64,000 nt of DNA, taken from assembly GCA_963971535.1 (NCBI GenBank), contig OZ020588.1, positions 123,729,943 to 123,793,942 of the forward strand, read 5' to 3'. The position numbers were made by a program, and so were the translations under genes. The notes under the pieces are model-generated. The model worked only from the letters and a program-made list of their open reading frames with translations. It made no database searches and had not been told where the DNA came from. Source of the stretch: Notolepis coatsorum. Taxonomy: Eukaryota; Chordata; Actinopteri; Aulopiformes; Paralepididae. The number at the start of each line of letters is the position of its first letter. The stretch's first letter is position 1. Below are positions 1 through 12,119 of this stretch, one piece after another.

Positions 1-235
1 CCTGATGGGGAGGGGGACCACAAGGTAGAGAGAGAGATAGCAGCTAACAGACAGGCTTCGGCTAGCAGGACAGGCCGCAGAACCACCAAAGCGATCAACA
101 GATATAGAATCTATTAATCTAATGTCTGACACCATCAACGACTTTCATTCTGTATGAGATGCTATGTTTATGGAAAATAAACATCCTTTAATGATAGAGA
201 GACAATGTTTCCAGTACATTCTTTTGTCCGTTTGT
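1..235. other. No gene seen
   Basis: No convincing reading frame or known repeat was recognised. The stretch is ordinary AT-rich fish intergenic sequence that runs up to the first copy of the LINE tail repeat. Confidence 0.5.
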
Positions 236-365
236 AAACTTTTGTAAACAAGACAAACGTCTTTCTCTGGTCTGCATCCCCTTAACAATTGTGTTTATTG
301 AGCCGTACTGTATTGTACCCATTCTGCAATCTGTTAAATAAAGTTTTCATTCTTTCATTCATTCC
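236..365 (+). repeat. LINE 3' tail repeat, copy 1
   Basis: First of about 16 copies of one short family in the window. In sense orientation it reads from GTAAACAAGACAAACGTC through TTAACAATTGTG and CCATTCTGCAATCTGTTAA to AATAAAGTTTTC and then (ATTC)n. Different 5' ends, a shared 3' end, a polyadenylation-like AATAAA and a simple-repeat terminus are what 5'-truncated non-LTR retrotransposon (LINE) copies look like. The parent LINE is not identified. Confidence 0.75.
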
Positions 366-1567
366 GGATGCATTAACGGGGTGAAACAGTGGTTACAGCC
401 AGTACGGGGGAGGGCCGACTTCCAACGAACGATTGCCTTACATCAACAAATAACACACACATGGCCAAGAAGGCTGATACCGATCGACGAGGAAGCTGTA
501 AATACCTTAACACATTTGGCGCCAGACCCGAGATATCCTGGGTTAACCCGTCATGCGTTGGGCGCCAGGCCCGAGATATCTCGGGTTTTGGACGTTATTT
601 TTTTTATTCAATATTTTTATTCATTTCAGGCACACAGACCTTGGGGTTACCATAGGAAATCATTCTGAGATCGCCAGAGTGCAATACCGGCCGCATCCTG
701 CTAGGTGGCAGTATCGCCCACCCTTTGAAACCCTCCTTCACACCGGGTGTTACACTTAAATCCCTCCGGGTACCATATTTTGGGTCAGGCGAGTCTAGCG
801 GTTCACCCGATCACATTGAAAGGCGTCCAATGACCCTCCATGCATGTACGTGCCAGATTATGTCAAGGACACGATGGACACCAATACTGGAAATCGCGAT
901 CAGACAATTGGAATATTCTTTTTGGAATACCCCCGATCAAAGGTTGATCGTACAATGTTTGCATATCGATCCAGCTGATCAGCGTGTGTGGTGTTCAAAA
1001 CGAATGCTGTTACTGACCATCAAAGCATAAAAAAACATACATTTGATTTGGAAATAGTAGCGTGTCCAGGCAAGGAACGCCAATGCTTATAGTAGAATTC
1101 ACGTAGCACCCTATAACTGATCCTGGATCCCTCCTAAACTATACAATATTCACCACGGGATAATGTGCAAACATATACATGAAAAAATTCTCTCTTTTTT
1201 GCATGTTCGACGGAAGAAAGTCACTGTCAAATGACCATAGTATTGTCTCCATAGCTATACTATAGAATATAGATATAGCTCTCCAAACATAGTGATGCAC
1301 AGTGAAAATATGCTATGGAAACACGTTAGCTACAAGGATAAGGCTAATGGCCGACGGCCAATGTGTTAAGGACCAGCCAGTCACTAGAACCAAAGTCACT
1401 AGGTACCAAAGTTCAATTCCAATAATGATAGTATATGAATGGTAGTATAAGGAGGTAGCTTACCAATAATGGGCCTTAAAAATGTACAAATACCAGTGTT
1501 TGTTGCGCCTCTCCATCAGCGAGGACCAACCAACCTTCTCATAAAGGATACAGTGATGAGTGTTGTA
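366..1567. other. Unassigned, short frames only
   Basis: The open frames here are short and overlap in several phases, so I call no gene. At about 517-585 a GGCGCCAGRCCCGAGATATC block occurs twice, 46 bp apart. Similar GGCGCC and CAATGTGTTAAG motifs recur at about 1350, 24600 and 25460, so this may be decayed DNA transposon, but the family is not established. Confidence 0.35.
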
Positions 1568-1692
1568 TTTAAGCATTACATCACGCGCAAGAGTGGTTTG
1601 TGAAAAATAAACCATGCCTAGGGGTGGTCGTTAGACCCCCCTAGGCATGGTTTATTTTTCACAAATCACGACTGCAAGTGGTGTAATGCTTT
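1568..1692. repeat. Fold-back hairpin (MITE-like)
   Basis: The arms 1597-1624 and 1637-1664 are perfect reverse complements (core AAACCATGCCTAGGGG) around a loop of about 12 nt. Imperfect pairing continues outward to about 1568 and 1692 (AAGCATTACA on one side, TGTAATGCTT on the other). A near-perfect palindrome this long is typical of a small fold-back or MITE remnant. No target duplication could be read by eye. Confidence 0.6.
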
Positions 1693-1842
1693 TATACAAC
1701 TGCCACATTCATCCAACCTTATTGCTATACAATGAACACACATTAATCGAAGATTTATTGAAAAAAACATCTGCCACAAAAAGTAGTTCCCACAACAACA
1801 ACAAAAGAGAAATTTCCTCCATGTGGAAGCAGCTCGGAAGTG

Positions 1843-2073
1843 CATCCAACCAACTAACACATCCAACTGTCTTTCAACTAAGACATCCAACCAACTAACA
1901 CATCCAACTGTCTTTCAACTAAGACATCCAACCAACTAACACATCCAACTGTCTTTCAACTAAGACATCCAAGCAACTAACACATCCAACTGTCTTGCAA
2001 CTAAGACATCCAACCAACTAACACATCCAACTGTCTTTCAACTAAGACATCCAACCAACTAACACATCCAACT
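1843..2073. repeat. 41-bp minisatellite, ~5.6 copies
   Basis: Tandem array with a 41-bp unit starting CATCCAACCAACTAACACAT. Copies differ by one or two bases (for example CCAAGCAACT in the fourth). The open frame that runs into it is only a by-product of the repeat. Confidence 0.9.
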
Positions 2074-2116
2074 TTTCTTTAGTTTTTAATTATGAAGTTA
2101 GCGGTTGTTATTGGAA

Positions 2117-2232
2117 TGATTGATTGATTGATTGATTGAAATTGATTGAAATTGAATTTTATTACCAGATGCAGAATGGGTACAATACAGTATGGCTCAA
2201 TACACACAATTGTTAAGGGGATGCAGACCTAC
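2117..2232 (-). repeat. LINE 3' tail repeat, copy 2
   Basis: Minus-strand copy of the tail family, beginning on the plus strand with (GATT)n and reading CAGAATGGGTACAATACAGT and TTAAGGGGATGCAGACC. It stops where the family normally reads AGAGAAAGAC. A small imperfect hairpin follows at about 2228-2275 (CTACCTTCTATAGAA against TTCTATAGAAAGTAG). Confidence 0.7.
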
Positions 2233-2507
2233 CTTCTATAGAACTTCATTCTTAGATGCTTCTATAGAAAGTAGGTAAAACAAATTAAAACGTTTTCTTT
2301 GCCCTATAGGAAAAAAAAAGTTTCCTTCGCCCTATTTTTTATTTTTTTTTAACCTACTTTAGAGGGCCTAAACTTAACCAGTTGGAAACCAGGCGTACAG
2401 TAATAAAATTAGCAATCAATCAATCAATCAATTCAATAGGCCATGTTCACTTAAAACAGCGCAGCACTCAGCTGCTTCTACAGTATGTCTCTCAGTTGCA
2501 GACAGGA

Positions 2508-3361
<854 letters not shown>

Positions 3362-3581
3362 TGGTAAATGGCTGCATTTATATAGCACTTTTATCCAAAG
3401 CGCTTTACAAGTTCCTCACATTTTGACCCATTCACTCCATGCAAGGTGCCAACCTGCACAACGGGAGCAATTAGGGGTTAAGTGTCTTGCTCAAGGATAC
3501 TTCGACACGCTGCCCGGGAGGAGTGGGAATCGAACCAGGAACCTCCGTATTACCAGATGACTGCTCTACCTCCTGAGCCAA
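3362..3581 (-). repeat. tRNA-derived SINE with L2-type 3' end
   Basis: Read on the minus strand it has a tRNA-like head (GGCTCAGGAGGTAGAGCAG with a B-box-like GGTTCGATTCCC), a central block with CTTGAGCAAGACACTTAACC, and an end reading AAAGCGCTTTGGATAAAAGT. That end is the L2-clade LINE 3' signature that many fish SINEs share. The same family is at 8701-8963 and, in part, at 42385-42473. Confidence 0.8.
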
Positions 3582-4905
3582 AGGTCTCCGATATTGATCT
3601 TACCTATATAGTGCACTTTAAGAGTACATTCACAGAGGACCTCAACAGATGAAAGGAGAACACATTTTGTCATGGCTTATTACGTTACCATTGACTGAAG
3701 GAGTGCTCGTTGTCTTGTCAATGTAACATGATGAGGAGACGGTAGCCAAAGTAACCAACAAAACATATTTAATTATAATTACCATGGTTTTGTAATCAAG
3801 GAGTAACATAAAATAATGACAAACAAAACACAGAACTGTACAAACAGGATCAGCACCTCACACAGGGGAGAACAGGACAGTTAGGGCCTGCGTCCATTTA
3901 CCAACTTGCTGTACTTTGCTTGCAGGTCTGCAGCCATTATTGCTGGATTATGAATAGCCCCAACTTTAGCCAAGGTAACGTTATGGCTAAACCTTTAACG
4001 TTAGTTAATGCTAGCTTTCGGTTAGCTGTTCAATGCTATTAATAACACCACCAAGCGAACCCATCACAGCTCCCCGTCAACACCCCTCTCGGGAAGATGG
4101 CATTTAAGAAAGTATCTGCTGTTAAAATGACACAAACATTCGTTTTGTGGCATTAACGTTAGTTAGTGTTACACGTTCAATAACATCAGCATATTATTTA
4201 CCCGAAGATAGCAAGTAGGCAAGGCATTACTCCGTTCATAGCTCAGTTCCATTCCGTTGCTCATTCCGTACCCAACTACCCATTCTGCAATCTGTTAATA
4301 CAGTTTTCAACCAGACAAATGTATAGAAAGGCTTTGTTTTATTATAACATTTGTTGCAGTAAAATCATTGTGTCTCGTTTGGTCATCTTGTGGAGCGCTG
4401 GTCGGCGGGCAGCTAACGTATTAGCTTGTTGTGGTTCTCGCAAGCATGCCCGGAAGTAGAAAATGAATAAACGCTTGCCGATTGGTGGTAAGAAACGCAG
4501 GAGGTGGGTGCTAGCGATGTGACCTAATTGGCTGAATCAACTGTCAATCAAAATGGTTGAGAGAATAGTATCCATCTGCAGGCCGCCAGACGATACTGGG
4601 AGAGGGATAGTGCTACATGGCATGGTGGAATTAATACCATAAACATATTTCTTGATGTTTCCTTTTTTTAAGTAAGTAAAGAGGCCTACAAATACAAACA
4701 TACACATACAAATATACAGTAGTTTCATTAAAAAAAATATTAAAAAAAATATATTAAAAAAAAGAAATTACAAATACTTATTTTTTGCCACAAATATCGG
4801 TATCGGCCGATTGAGTTAGTTGAACAATCGGTATCGGTGGCCAATTTTCATATCGGTGCATCCCTAATTAATATACAATAAAGTGTATTAAAATATGCTA
4901 TAATG
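3582..4905. other. Unassigned, with two repeat scraps
   Basis: No gene seen. About 4267-4312 is a scrap of the LINE tail family (CCATTCTGCAATCTGTTAA then TACAGTTTTC). About 4778-4873 holds repeated TATCGG/CCGAT motifs and ends TATCGGTGCATCCCTAA, which resembles the terminus of a fish hAT-like DNA transposon. Confidence 0.45.
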
Positions 4906-5323
4906 TGTTACGTTCTGGACACCGACTGTGGTCGGTGACCACCCACATTCCTGGCATATGTCACTGGGCTTGTCACCTGTCATTTCCCTGTCAATTAGTG
5001 CTGTCACTTAGGGGTGGTTCCTGATTGGCTGTCACGGGGGTGTGTGTGGAATGTTGGTATTTGGTGTCTATGTAACATACCTCTCTTCTGCTTGTTCATT
5101 GTCAGGTCTTCACTAATTGCGTTCGGGGATAACGCGGACGGTTCTTCTCTGGACCTCCAATAAGCTCCCATTTACCTTATTTTCCACTTGTGCTATTAGC
5201 ACTTGTCTCTCTTAGAATTTACTCTGTGTTCTTACTATTAAAGTCGAACCTGTTCAAGAGTAAACACTCTCTGTCTCTGTGATTGCCTTCAACCATTGGA
5301 ATTCACCTACCTCCATTCTGACA
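4906..5323 (+). repeat. Gypsy 5' LTR
   Basis: 418 bp, TG at the start and CA at the end, nearly identical to 21904-22321. Preceded by ATAATG, the left target-site duplication. Confidence 0.93.
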
Positions 5324-6918
5324 GAAGACCTGACCATCAGAATTCCATGGAGGCCATCATGGAGATGCTCCAGGCGCAGGGAGCAGCCCAGACACGGATG
5401 GAGGAACATCAACAGCTGGTCAGCGCCGAATTAATCCGACTCAACGGGGTCGTCGGATCATCCCAAGCGGTGGCGCAGTCGGCGTTGGCCACAGCCCGAC
5501 AAGCCCAAGAAGGAGTGGCTGGTGTTCAGTCGGCGACGGGAGAAGCAGCGCTCCACGCAGAGGAGTGTCGGGGGGTGTTCGGGGTCCAGGAACGGTCCCA
5601 CGAGCCACATCTGCAGGCGCCCGCTCGCTATGACGGATCACCGGATGGTTGTCGGGAATTCATCACCCAGTGTCTACTCGTTTTCCGGCTGCAACCACGA
5701 TCATTTCCATCGGAGACAGCGCAGGTAGCGTATATTATCACACTGCTCACCGGTCAAGCTCTCTCCTGGGCTACGGCGGAATTAGAGGCGGGGGCGATAA
5801 TCTGCGACAGTCTGGACGCCTTTACCCGGGAATTGAGAAGAGTATTCGATACTTCCCGGGTACTCTCGATCTTCGAGGCTGGTGGTCGTCTTCTCGACTG
5901 CCGGCAGGGCCTCCGCACGGTCGCAGCTTACGCTATCAATTTTCGGATATTGGCTCGGGAGACAGCTTGGGCGGAGAACGTCTGCGTGGTTCTGTTCGTC
6001 AGGGGACTCTCAGCGCGGATGCGAGATGCGCTCTCCGCGCGTGAGATCCCCGAGCAGCTGGAAGTGCTGATCAACACCACCATCAAGATGGACAATCGGC
6101 ACCGGGAGAGGGAGAAGGAGCATGTCAACAACACCCAGGTATGTTTTCCTTCTTCTCCTGGTGTTGATAATTCCATGCATTACACGAGTGGGCCACTGGG
6201 TGATGAATCCATGCAACTTGGAGCGCTGTCGTTCTCGGACGACGAGAGGCAGCGCTTCATCAAAGAGCGACGCTGCTTCCGGTGCGGCCGCACCGGTCAC
6301 CGCTTCGGCAGCTGTCGGGTCCAGGCTGTATCGGCTCGGCGCCAATCGGGAATGGAAGGTGCGCCGTCGGGCTTCGAGAAAGCGCCAGCAGGTGGGCTCA
6401 TTCCTGCCAAAACCACGGATTCTCGTACATTTTTTGAGGTGGCGATCAACTGTGGGGGTGACATTAGGGGAACTAAGGCTCTCATTGACTCAGGGGCGGC
6501 GGGCAATTTTATTCACGTGGGATTGGTGAAGGAGTGGGGAACCCCAGTGGAGGATTTAGGGGTTCCCTTACCAGTTTATGCCCTGGATGGTCGGCCTCTG
6601 GGCAGTGGGAGCGTCACCCAGCGCACAGTTCCTTTACACATCCGGGTGGCGGGTGGGGAGTGGGAATGGGTTACATTTTTTGTCATGTTTTCCCCCTATT
6701 CTGTCATGGTGTTGGGTCATCCCTGGTTGTCGTCATGTGTTCGTGTCATTAATTGGAGCACGGGCGAACTCTCAACGGCGGCCGACGTCAAGTCGATCGT
6801 CAGCGGGAGTTTGCCCAAACCCTTGTCTCCCCCCCCTCTTCTCTTTTGTCTCCTCCCTCTTTCTCCAGGATGGTGGGGAGCGTGGCAGATTCTGATCTAC
6901 CCTCTAATCCCGATTTGA
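5296..6918 (+). CDS. Gypsy gag and protease region
   Basis: The frame opens in the end of the LTR; the likely working start is an ATG shortly inside (about 5347). The N-terminal third is Gln/Ala-rich, like the coiled part of retrotransposon Gag. The middle matches the capsid-like gag domain of sushi/Gypsy elements ([15 protein letters not shown], then [10 protein letters not shown]). A single CCHC zinc knuckle, [14 protein letters not shown], lies near 6280-6320 and would bind RNA. Downstream at about 6480-6510 is [12 protein letters not shown], the DSG active-site motif of a retropepsin-type protease. Polymerase follows directly. The assignment rests on motif order and context; the element is treated as a fossil. 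Confidence 0.85.
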   Translation: MEFTYLHSDRRPDHQNSMEAIMEMLQAQGAAQTRMEEHQQLVSAELIRLNGVVGSSQAVAQSALATARQAQEGVAGVQSATGEAALHAEECRGVFGVQERSHEPHLQAPARYDGSPDGCREFITQCLLVFRLQPRSFPSETAQVAYIITLLTGQALSWATAELEAGAIICDSLDAFTRELRRVFDTSRVLSIFEAGGRLLDCRQGLRTVAAYAINFRILARETAWAENVCVVLFVRGLSARMRDALSAREIPEQLEVLINTTIKMDNRHREREKEHVNNTQVCFPSSPGVDNSMHYTSGPLGDESMQLGALSFSDDERQRFIKERRCFRCGRTGHRFGSCRVQAVSARRQSGMEGAPSGFEKAPAGGLIPAKTTDSRTFFEVAINCGGDIRGTKALIDSGAAGNFIHVGLVKEWGTPVEDLGVPLPVYALDGRPLGSGSVTQRTVPLHIRVAGGEWEWVTFFVMFSPYSVMVLGHPWLSSCVRVINWSTGELSTAADVKSIVSGSLPKPLSPPPLLFCLLPLSPGWWGAWQILIYPLIPI

Positions 6919-7851
6919 TAGGGGTGCCTGAGATCTATTGGGACCTGGCGGACGTTTTTAGCAAGACGCGTGCTAAAGCACTTCCGCCTCATAGATCATA
7001 CGACTGTCCCATTAATCTTCTACCCGGTACCTCCCCGCCTCGCGGGCGAATGTTCTCTCTCTCACGCCCCGAAACCTTGGCCATGAACACCTACATAGAG
7101 GAGGCATTGCTTGCGGGGCACATACGCCCTTCCACTTCCCCTGCCGGCGCTGGCTTCTTCTTTGTTGATAAAAAAGATGGGGATCAGCGCCCATGCATTG
7201 ATTATAGGGGATTGAATGACGTTTCCATCAAGAACCGATATCCTTTACCCCTCATGGACACGGCCTTTGAGTGCTTACAGGGGGCACAGGTCTTTTCTAA
7301 ACTTGACTTACGTAATGCATACAACCTGGTCAGGGTTAGAGAGGGAGACGAGTGGAAGACTGCATTTAACACACCCAATGGGCACTATGAGTATTTGGTC
7401 ATGCCCTTTGGTTTGGCTAATGCTCCGGCAGTCTTCCAAGCCCTGGTTAACGACGTGCTGCGAGACTTGATTGGGGTGTCGGTGTTTGTCTACTTAGATG
7501 ATATCCTGATTTTTTCTCGTGATATGGTGTAACACCAAATGCACGTTCGGGAGGTGCTAGACCGTCTCCTCAAGCATCAACTATTCGTTAAGGCTGAGAA
7601 GTGTGTGTTTCACACGGACACCGTGTCCTTCCTGGGCTTTGTGTTGACGAAGGGCGATCTGCGCATGGATCCAGCCAAGGTGAGTGCAGTTTTGGACTGG
7701 CCACGACCTTCGTCGCTCAAGGGGTTACAACGTTTTTTGGGCTTTGCAAATTTTTACAGGCGCTTTATTCGCAACTTTAGCGCCTTAGCCAATCCTTTAA
7801 CAGCTCTCACTAAGGCCTCTCTCCCTGGCTTTGAATGGTCGCCTATAGCCT
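6900..7851 (+). CDS. Gypsy reverse transcriptase region
   Basis: Contains the Ty3/Gypsy reverse-transcriptase blocks in order: [49 protein letters not shown] and the catalytic YLDD at about 7491-7502. After these come the thumb/connection motifs [11 protein letters not shown] and [15 protein letters not shown]. Its role is copying the element's RNA into DNA inside Gag particles. It is cut off at 7851 by the 12-kb insertion; RNase H resumes at about 19983. Confidence 0.9.
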
Positions 7852-7854
7852 AGT

Positions 7855-9060
7855 GACAATGACCCCAAAATGTTGAGATACCCCTACCGGAGGTAGAACA
7901 AAACACAACCATGTTTTTACTCATCTCTAAGGTCTCCCATATATGAAATGGATTCTTGTATAAAAATATTTTACTGCAAAACTTGTTAAATTGATAAATA
8001 TTGTTATACACCCCCCAAAGGAAGAAACAACCAAAATATAGCCTGGCCGTATGGGAGTTGAGACATATAAACTCATGTAGATTAATAATACAAGCTCCAA
8101 GAGCTTTCAAACTTGACATGCTAGCAGTCAGACAGTTGCTTAACCTAATAGAAAAACCTGGATGTGAATATCTTTATGCATGTAGGAAATATCTACCTAT
8201 GTACACATACTTAAAATAAGCGGAAATGTAAAAAATGTATATCTATGCAGAATGTTCTCATTTACTTTGTAGTAGCTCTGCCATGGATTGTCATAGAAAC
8301 ACAGATGAGGGCTTTCTCGGAAAGGTGTGGTTGTGCTGAATCCAGCAATACCACATGTGTAAATATAGCATGCATGGTCAGGGAGTTACATCAGTAAATG
8401 TATGAGGTGTCCTAAATTAAATAAAATGAAACATTGACATAATGAAGTCTTCAGTCCAAAGCCCATTATCAGTGGTGAGAAGCATGTTGACAAATTCAAT
8501 GTTACTGCAAAGTAAAGTCACTTGAGGTAATGTTCTGGTCTATAATGTTAAAATATTTATGATATATTACATGACATTTTATGATACTTCATATGGAAAC
8601 AAAGATCCAATTGAATCAGGTTGAAATTGAAATAGAACACCTTTATTTCAATCTACTGCATTCTGAGCCCCCTACTGTATTCACTGTACACACATGACTG
8701 TGGCTCGGGAGGTAGAGCAGTCGTCTGTAAATCCGGAGGTTCCCGGTTTGATTCCCGCTCCTCCCAGGCAGCGTGTCGTTGTGTCCTTGAGCAAGACACT
8801 TAACCCCTAATTGCTCCCGATGAGCAGGTTGGCACCGTGCATGGTTGCCTCCGCCGTCGGTGTGTGAATGTGTGAGTGAATGTGTGAGTGAATGGGTAAA
8901 ATGTGAGTAACATATTGTAAAGCGCTTTGGATAAAAGCGCTATATAAAAAAGCAGCCATTTACCAGATGTGGTTCTTGTATAGTATAGTTTAGATATAGT
9001 AAGTAAAACATAATGACGGAGTTAAAATTGTATATTGTATAGTAGTGTACAGATGAAGCT
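7855..9060 (+). repeat. Outer inverted arm, left
   Basis: Reverse complement of most of 18105-19925. Shared landmarks are CCATATATGAAATGGATTC, GATACTTCATATGGAAAC and a short LINE piece coding SPLLYS-like sequence near 8660-8700. A 72-codon frame (8001-8219) is open here and also in the right arm, but with no recognisable domain. The SINE at 8701-8963 sits in this arm only. Confidence 0.8.
8701..8963 (+). repeat. tRNA-derived SINE with L2-type 3' end
   Basis: Full-length-looking copy: head GGCTCGGGAGGTAGAGCAG, B-box-like GGTTTGATTCCC, central CTTGAGCAAGACACTTAACC, and tail AAAGCGCTTTGGATAAAAGC. Same family as 3362-3581. Confidence 0.85.
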
Positions 9061-9164
9061 TTTAGTTTTCCTGGGCGCTTTGCCGCGACGTGAGCACGGT
9101 TATATCACGTCGTGGAAATGAATTAGGAACCCAGGCTGCTGTTCTATTTTATGCCGCCAGGAGG

Positions 9165-9960
9165 CGCAAAGTCATTAGACGGACGCTACAACGTCCTACA
9201 CAGTATACTGTATAACGATCTGTATGTTTTGTTGTCTAAAATAAATACCATACCATGTCTAAAGCAATGTTGCTGAATAAAATAATTAACCAGTTAAAAC
9301 CTGTCGAATGGAGCAGTCAATGTATATATTTTGTGTAGATAGCTAGGTGGGCTCTATTTATAATGATATATTTTGTCTATTACCGTGGTCTAGTGGTTTA
9401 TCCCCATTCCTTTCAAGCCGACGCCCGGGGTTTGATTCCCAGCCTATCTAATATTTATATTTTTTTTTATTATTTATAAAATTGCCCGCAACGATGTGCA
9501 TAATACAATAGTAATAATATATAATAAGAATCCAACCAATAGAGCGACATTGTGCAATAAACAAGTAAACAAAGTAGGGCATATCGGCATTTGTACATGA
9601 GTTATTCTGAGTCAACTTATTGTCTGTTGTTGCTACGCAACTTCACTTGACTTGAAAAGACTTGATACCTCCCCCCATGCCCAACGATTAAAAATTAACG
9701 TTATTAAATGTATATATATTAATTCATTTTGCGCGAATCCACACTTCATTTCCCAGACCCACTTTGTTTTGAAACAACCAATCACGTTGCGCGATAGCAC
9801 GAGCGATCCACAGTCAGTAATAATGTTACAGCTGAGTTCACGGCGAAATGTAAAATGCTACCCAGATTGTTGCGTTTCGTTATAAAAACTATGCGGTGAT
9901 AAACAAAAAACGAATCGCAGTATGCAAAACGTGCGGTTCGAGGATCACAGATGAAGATGC
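9165..9960 (+). repeat. Inner inverted arm, left
   Basis: Reverse complement of 14175-14960. Shared landmarks are GCTACAACGTCCTAC, GTTGCTGAATAAAATAATTA, a tRNA-like block, CAATCACGTTGCGCGATAGC and AAAACGTGCGGTTCGAGGAT. The two arms are clearly more diverged than the outer pair, with several insertions and deletions, so this is an older inverted-repeat element. Confidence 0.75.
9383..9452 (+). repeat. tRNA-Glu-like block
   Basis: The A-box region TGGTCTAGTGGTT and the B-box GGGGTTTGATTCCC match tRNA-Glu. The anticodon-loop position reads CTTTCAA, consistent with anticodon TTC. The stems are poor and no proper acceptor stem is visible, so this is a SINE head or pseudo-tRNA. Its inverted partner is at 14528-14607. 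Confidence 0.6.
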
Positions 9961-10014
9961 GCAACGTCCAACTTCATTCGACACTTGAACTAAGAAGGTG
10001 CACAAAGATCGGTA

Positions 10015-10153
10015 AGTGAATGAACGAATGAATGAAAACTTTATTTAACAGATTGCAGAATGGGTACAATACAGTACAGCTCAATATACACAATTGTTAA
10101 GGGGATGCAGACCAGAGAAAGACTTTCGTCTTGTTTACATCAGGGTCCCCCAT
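10015..10153 (-). repeat. LINE 3' tail repeat, copy 3
   Basis: Minus-strand copy starting with GAATGAATGAAAACTTTATT on the plus strand and ending at GTCCCCCAT. It carries the complete common 3' region of the family. Confidence 0.8.
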
Positions 10154-10231
10154 AGTAACTTGGCTTGCTACTGTACAGTAGCTACAGTTAAATCAATGAG
10201 CCATCGACAGTGTGCTAACGTTATCATATAC

Positions 10232-10472
10232 TCTCTTTTTTAGACTCTTTTTGTATCACAAACAGTACTGTATTTGTAAATCTGGTATGTCATAAATGTA
10301 TAGATGTAGCAGTACTGTATCTGTATGTCATGTATGTCATGTTATGATGAATTGAAAATGGGGGACCCTGATGTAAACAAGACGAAAGTCTTTCTCTGGT
10401 CTGCATCCCTTTAACAATTGTGTTTATTGAGCTGTACTGTATTGTACCCATTCTGCAATCTGTTAATTTTCT

Positions 10473-10527
<55 letters not shown>
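10232..10527 (+). repeat. LINE 3' tail repeat, copy 4 (longer)
   Basis: Longer plus-strand copy. The 5' extension TTTGTATCACAAACAGTACT also occurs in inverted form at 43190-43300, showing that the family continues upstream of the common tail. It ends in (AATC)n. It interrupts a repeat unit whose halves (about 10190-10231 and 10531-10623) are joined in the copy at 23196-23395. Confidence 0.75.
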
Positions 10528-10530
<3 letters not shown>

Positions 10531-11275
10531 ACATCCAAGATACACGGCTGCTGTAGTCTTGTCTTATAAAATACATAAACAATCAGCAATGTCTCGCTTG
10601 ATGAATGGCCAGCAGTAGCCTAATTAATATTAATAAAAGTATTATCATTTTAATAATTGCGAAACGTGTTTAGTCCCTTGTTTGAGCCGAATCTGGGTTG
10701 AACATGATTTGTGGAACTCCCTCTGGTGTTGTGATCGTGGTATTCACTGACCTTTGGGAAGTATTTCGACATGTACATGGGTATCTTAGTGGTGTAGTGT
10801 ACAGTATCTTGTAGACCAGGCCCATTGCAAGTTGCTGTACTCTGTCGTCTACTCTAAGCCATCCTAGGTAGTCAAAGTGGGCAGGGGTGAGGTGGGTTCT
10901 AGGAGTAAGGTCAAGCAGTAGTCTGACCAGTTTGTTTTGTGATGTTTGTAATTTAGTTTTTAGCGCTTTTGAGGTGCTTTGGTACCATGAGGTGCAAGCA
11001 TAGTCGTAGTACCCTTGAATGAGTGCTCCTGCCAGAGTCTTCAGGGTATTCTTGTTTACCAGAGAGGAGATCCGGTACAAGAATCTTGTTCGTTGGTTGA
11101 CTTTTTTTTATTACATTGGTTGCCATTTTGTCACAGGAAAGATTTGCCTCTAGGATGGAACCCAGGTAGGTAATTTCATCTTTCCTTGTGACAATATTGT
11201 CACCCACTGTAACAGAGAAGCCGTTGGCCTTGCTGAGTTTGTTATTTGATCCAAGAGAGAGAGAGAGAGCTCGCA
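10531..11275 (-). mobile_element. LINE fragment, C-terminal end of reverse-transcriptase ORF
   Basis: Two minus-strand frames (10670-11080 and 10953-11297) cover the end of a LINE ORF2: YLGSILEANLSCDKMATNVI, then KTLAGALIQGYYDYACTSW and PRTHLTPAHFDYLGWL. The YLGS block and the GYYDYACTSWY region follow the catalytic core in CR1/Rex/L2-type LINEs. A frameshift near the run of T at about 11103 separates the two frames. The catalytic core itself is missing. The region 10531-10623 beyond the stop is shared with 23278-23395. Confidence 0.7.
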
Positions 11276-11406
11276 TGGGGGACCCTGATGTAAACAAGAC
11301 GAAAGTCTTTCTCTGGTCTGCATCCCCTTAACAATTGTGTGTATTGAGCCGTACTGTATTGTACCCATTCTGCAATCTGTTAATAACGTTTTCATTCATT
11401 CATTCA
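11276..11406 (+). repeat. LINE 3' tail repeat, copy 5
   Basis: Starts at GGGGGACCCTGATG and ends with TTTTCATTCATTCATTC. It abuts the 5' side of the minus-strand LINE fragment, so one inserted at the edge of the other. Confidence 0.8.
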
Positions 11407-11799
11407 GGAGCAAAGGTCAATGACCAAACAGACTACATACCATCTGTATTCCCTTCAACATCTACGTCAACAAACATCAGTCGCCATGAGCGGCGTGAAA
11501 AAAGGAGAGTGATGCAGCCAAGGAGGATGGTGACCAACAGAGAACCAAGGTCGAGTCAAGCTCCTTGACCGCTTCATCTGGGGAGAGCAACGACACCAAA
11601 TGCAAGATGATGACAGGTGTTACCTGGCCAGTGCTTCAGCACTTGTTTTCTTTCTTGCACACAGAGAAGACAAGGAGCACCATAATCTCACCCATAGATC
11701 AGCTATTTATCACCCTTGTCAAACTGGCGCTTCCGGATCCCGCTGCGAATCAAAAACTATAAAAAAATTTGGCAGATGTTATACATACAATTACATACA

Positions 11800-11868
11800 A
11801 TTATACATACAATTGTTAAGGGGATGCAAACCAGAGAAAGACTTTCATCTTGTTTACATCAGGATCCC
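11800..11868 (-). repeat. LINE 3' tail repeat, partial copy 6
   Basis: Partial minus-strand copy: CAATTGTTAAGGGGATGCAA through CTTGTTTACATCAGGATCCC. Confidence 0.7.
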
Positions 11869-11889
11869 CCTGTTTACATCAGTAATCAT

Positions 11890-12119
11890 CGGTAACATTT
11901 AGAATTGATTTCAAGGTCCTCCTCCTTATATACAAAGTATAAACATTGCGATCATCTACTATTGAAGGTTCCGAGTCACAGTCTAAAGAAAATCAGTGAT
12001 GCAGCCTTTGCTAACTATGCACCAAAGTTATGGAACACACTATGGACATTAGGGAAGCTAGATCTCTTAATATTTTCAGAAATAAGCTAAAAACGTACCT
12101 CTTCACCATAGCCTTCTAA
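11890..12119 (+). mobile_element. LINE fragment, extreme C-terminus of ORF2
   Basis: In one plus-strand frame broken by stops one can read the end of a fish CR1/Rex-type LINE ORF2: FKVLLL, then APKLWN in a neighbouring phase, and FRNKLKTYLF close to the end. Only this terminal piece is present, so family assignment is tentative. Confidence 0.5.

Noticed and set aside
381-1030. Overlapping plus-strand frames that could suggest a small gene
   Set aside because: Several phases are open at once, there is no recognisable domain, and the frames cross a local duplication of a GGCGCC-containing block.
1843-2073. Regular 41-bp repeats as a possible CRISPR array
   Set aside because: The units are contiguous with no unique spacers and the context is a vertebrate genome; it is a minisatellite.
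9383-9452. Functional tRNA-Glu gene
   Set aside because: A- and B-box are good but the acceptor and anticodon stems do not pair, and the block is part of a dispersed inverted repeat.
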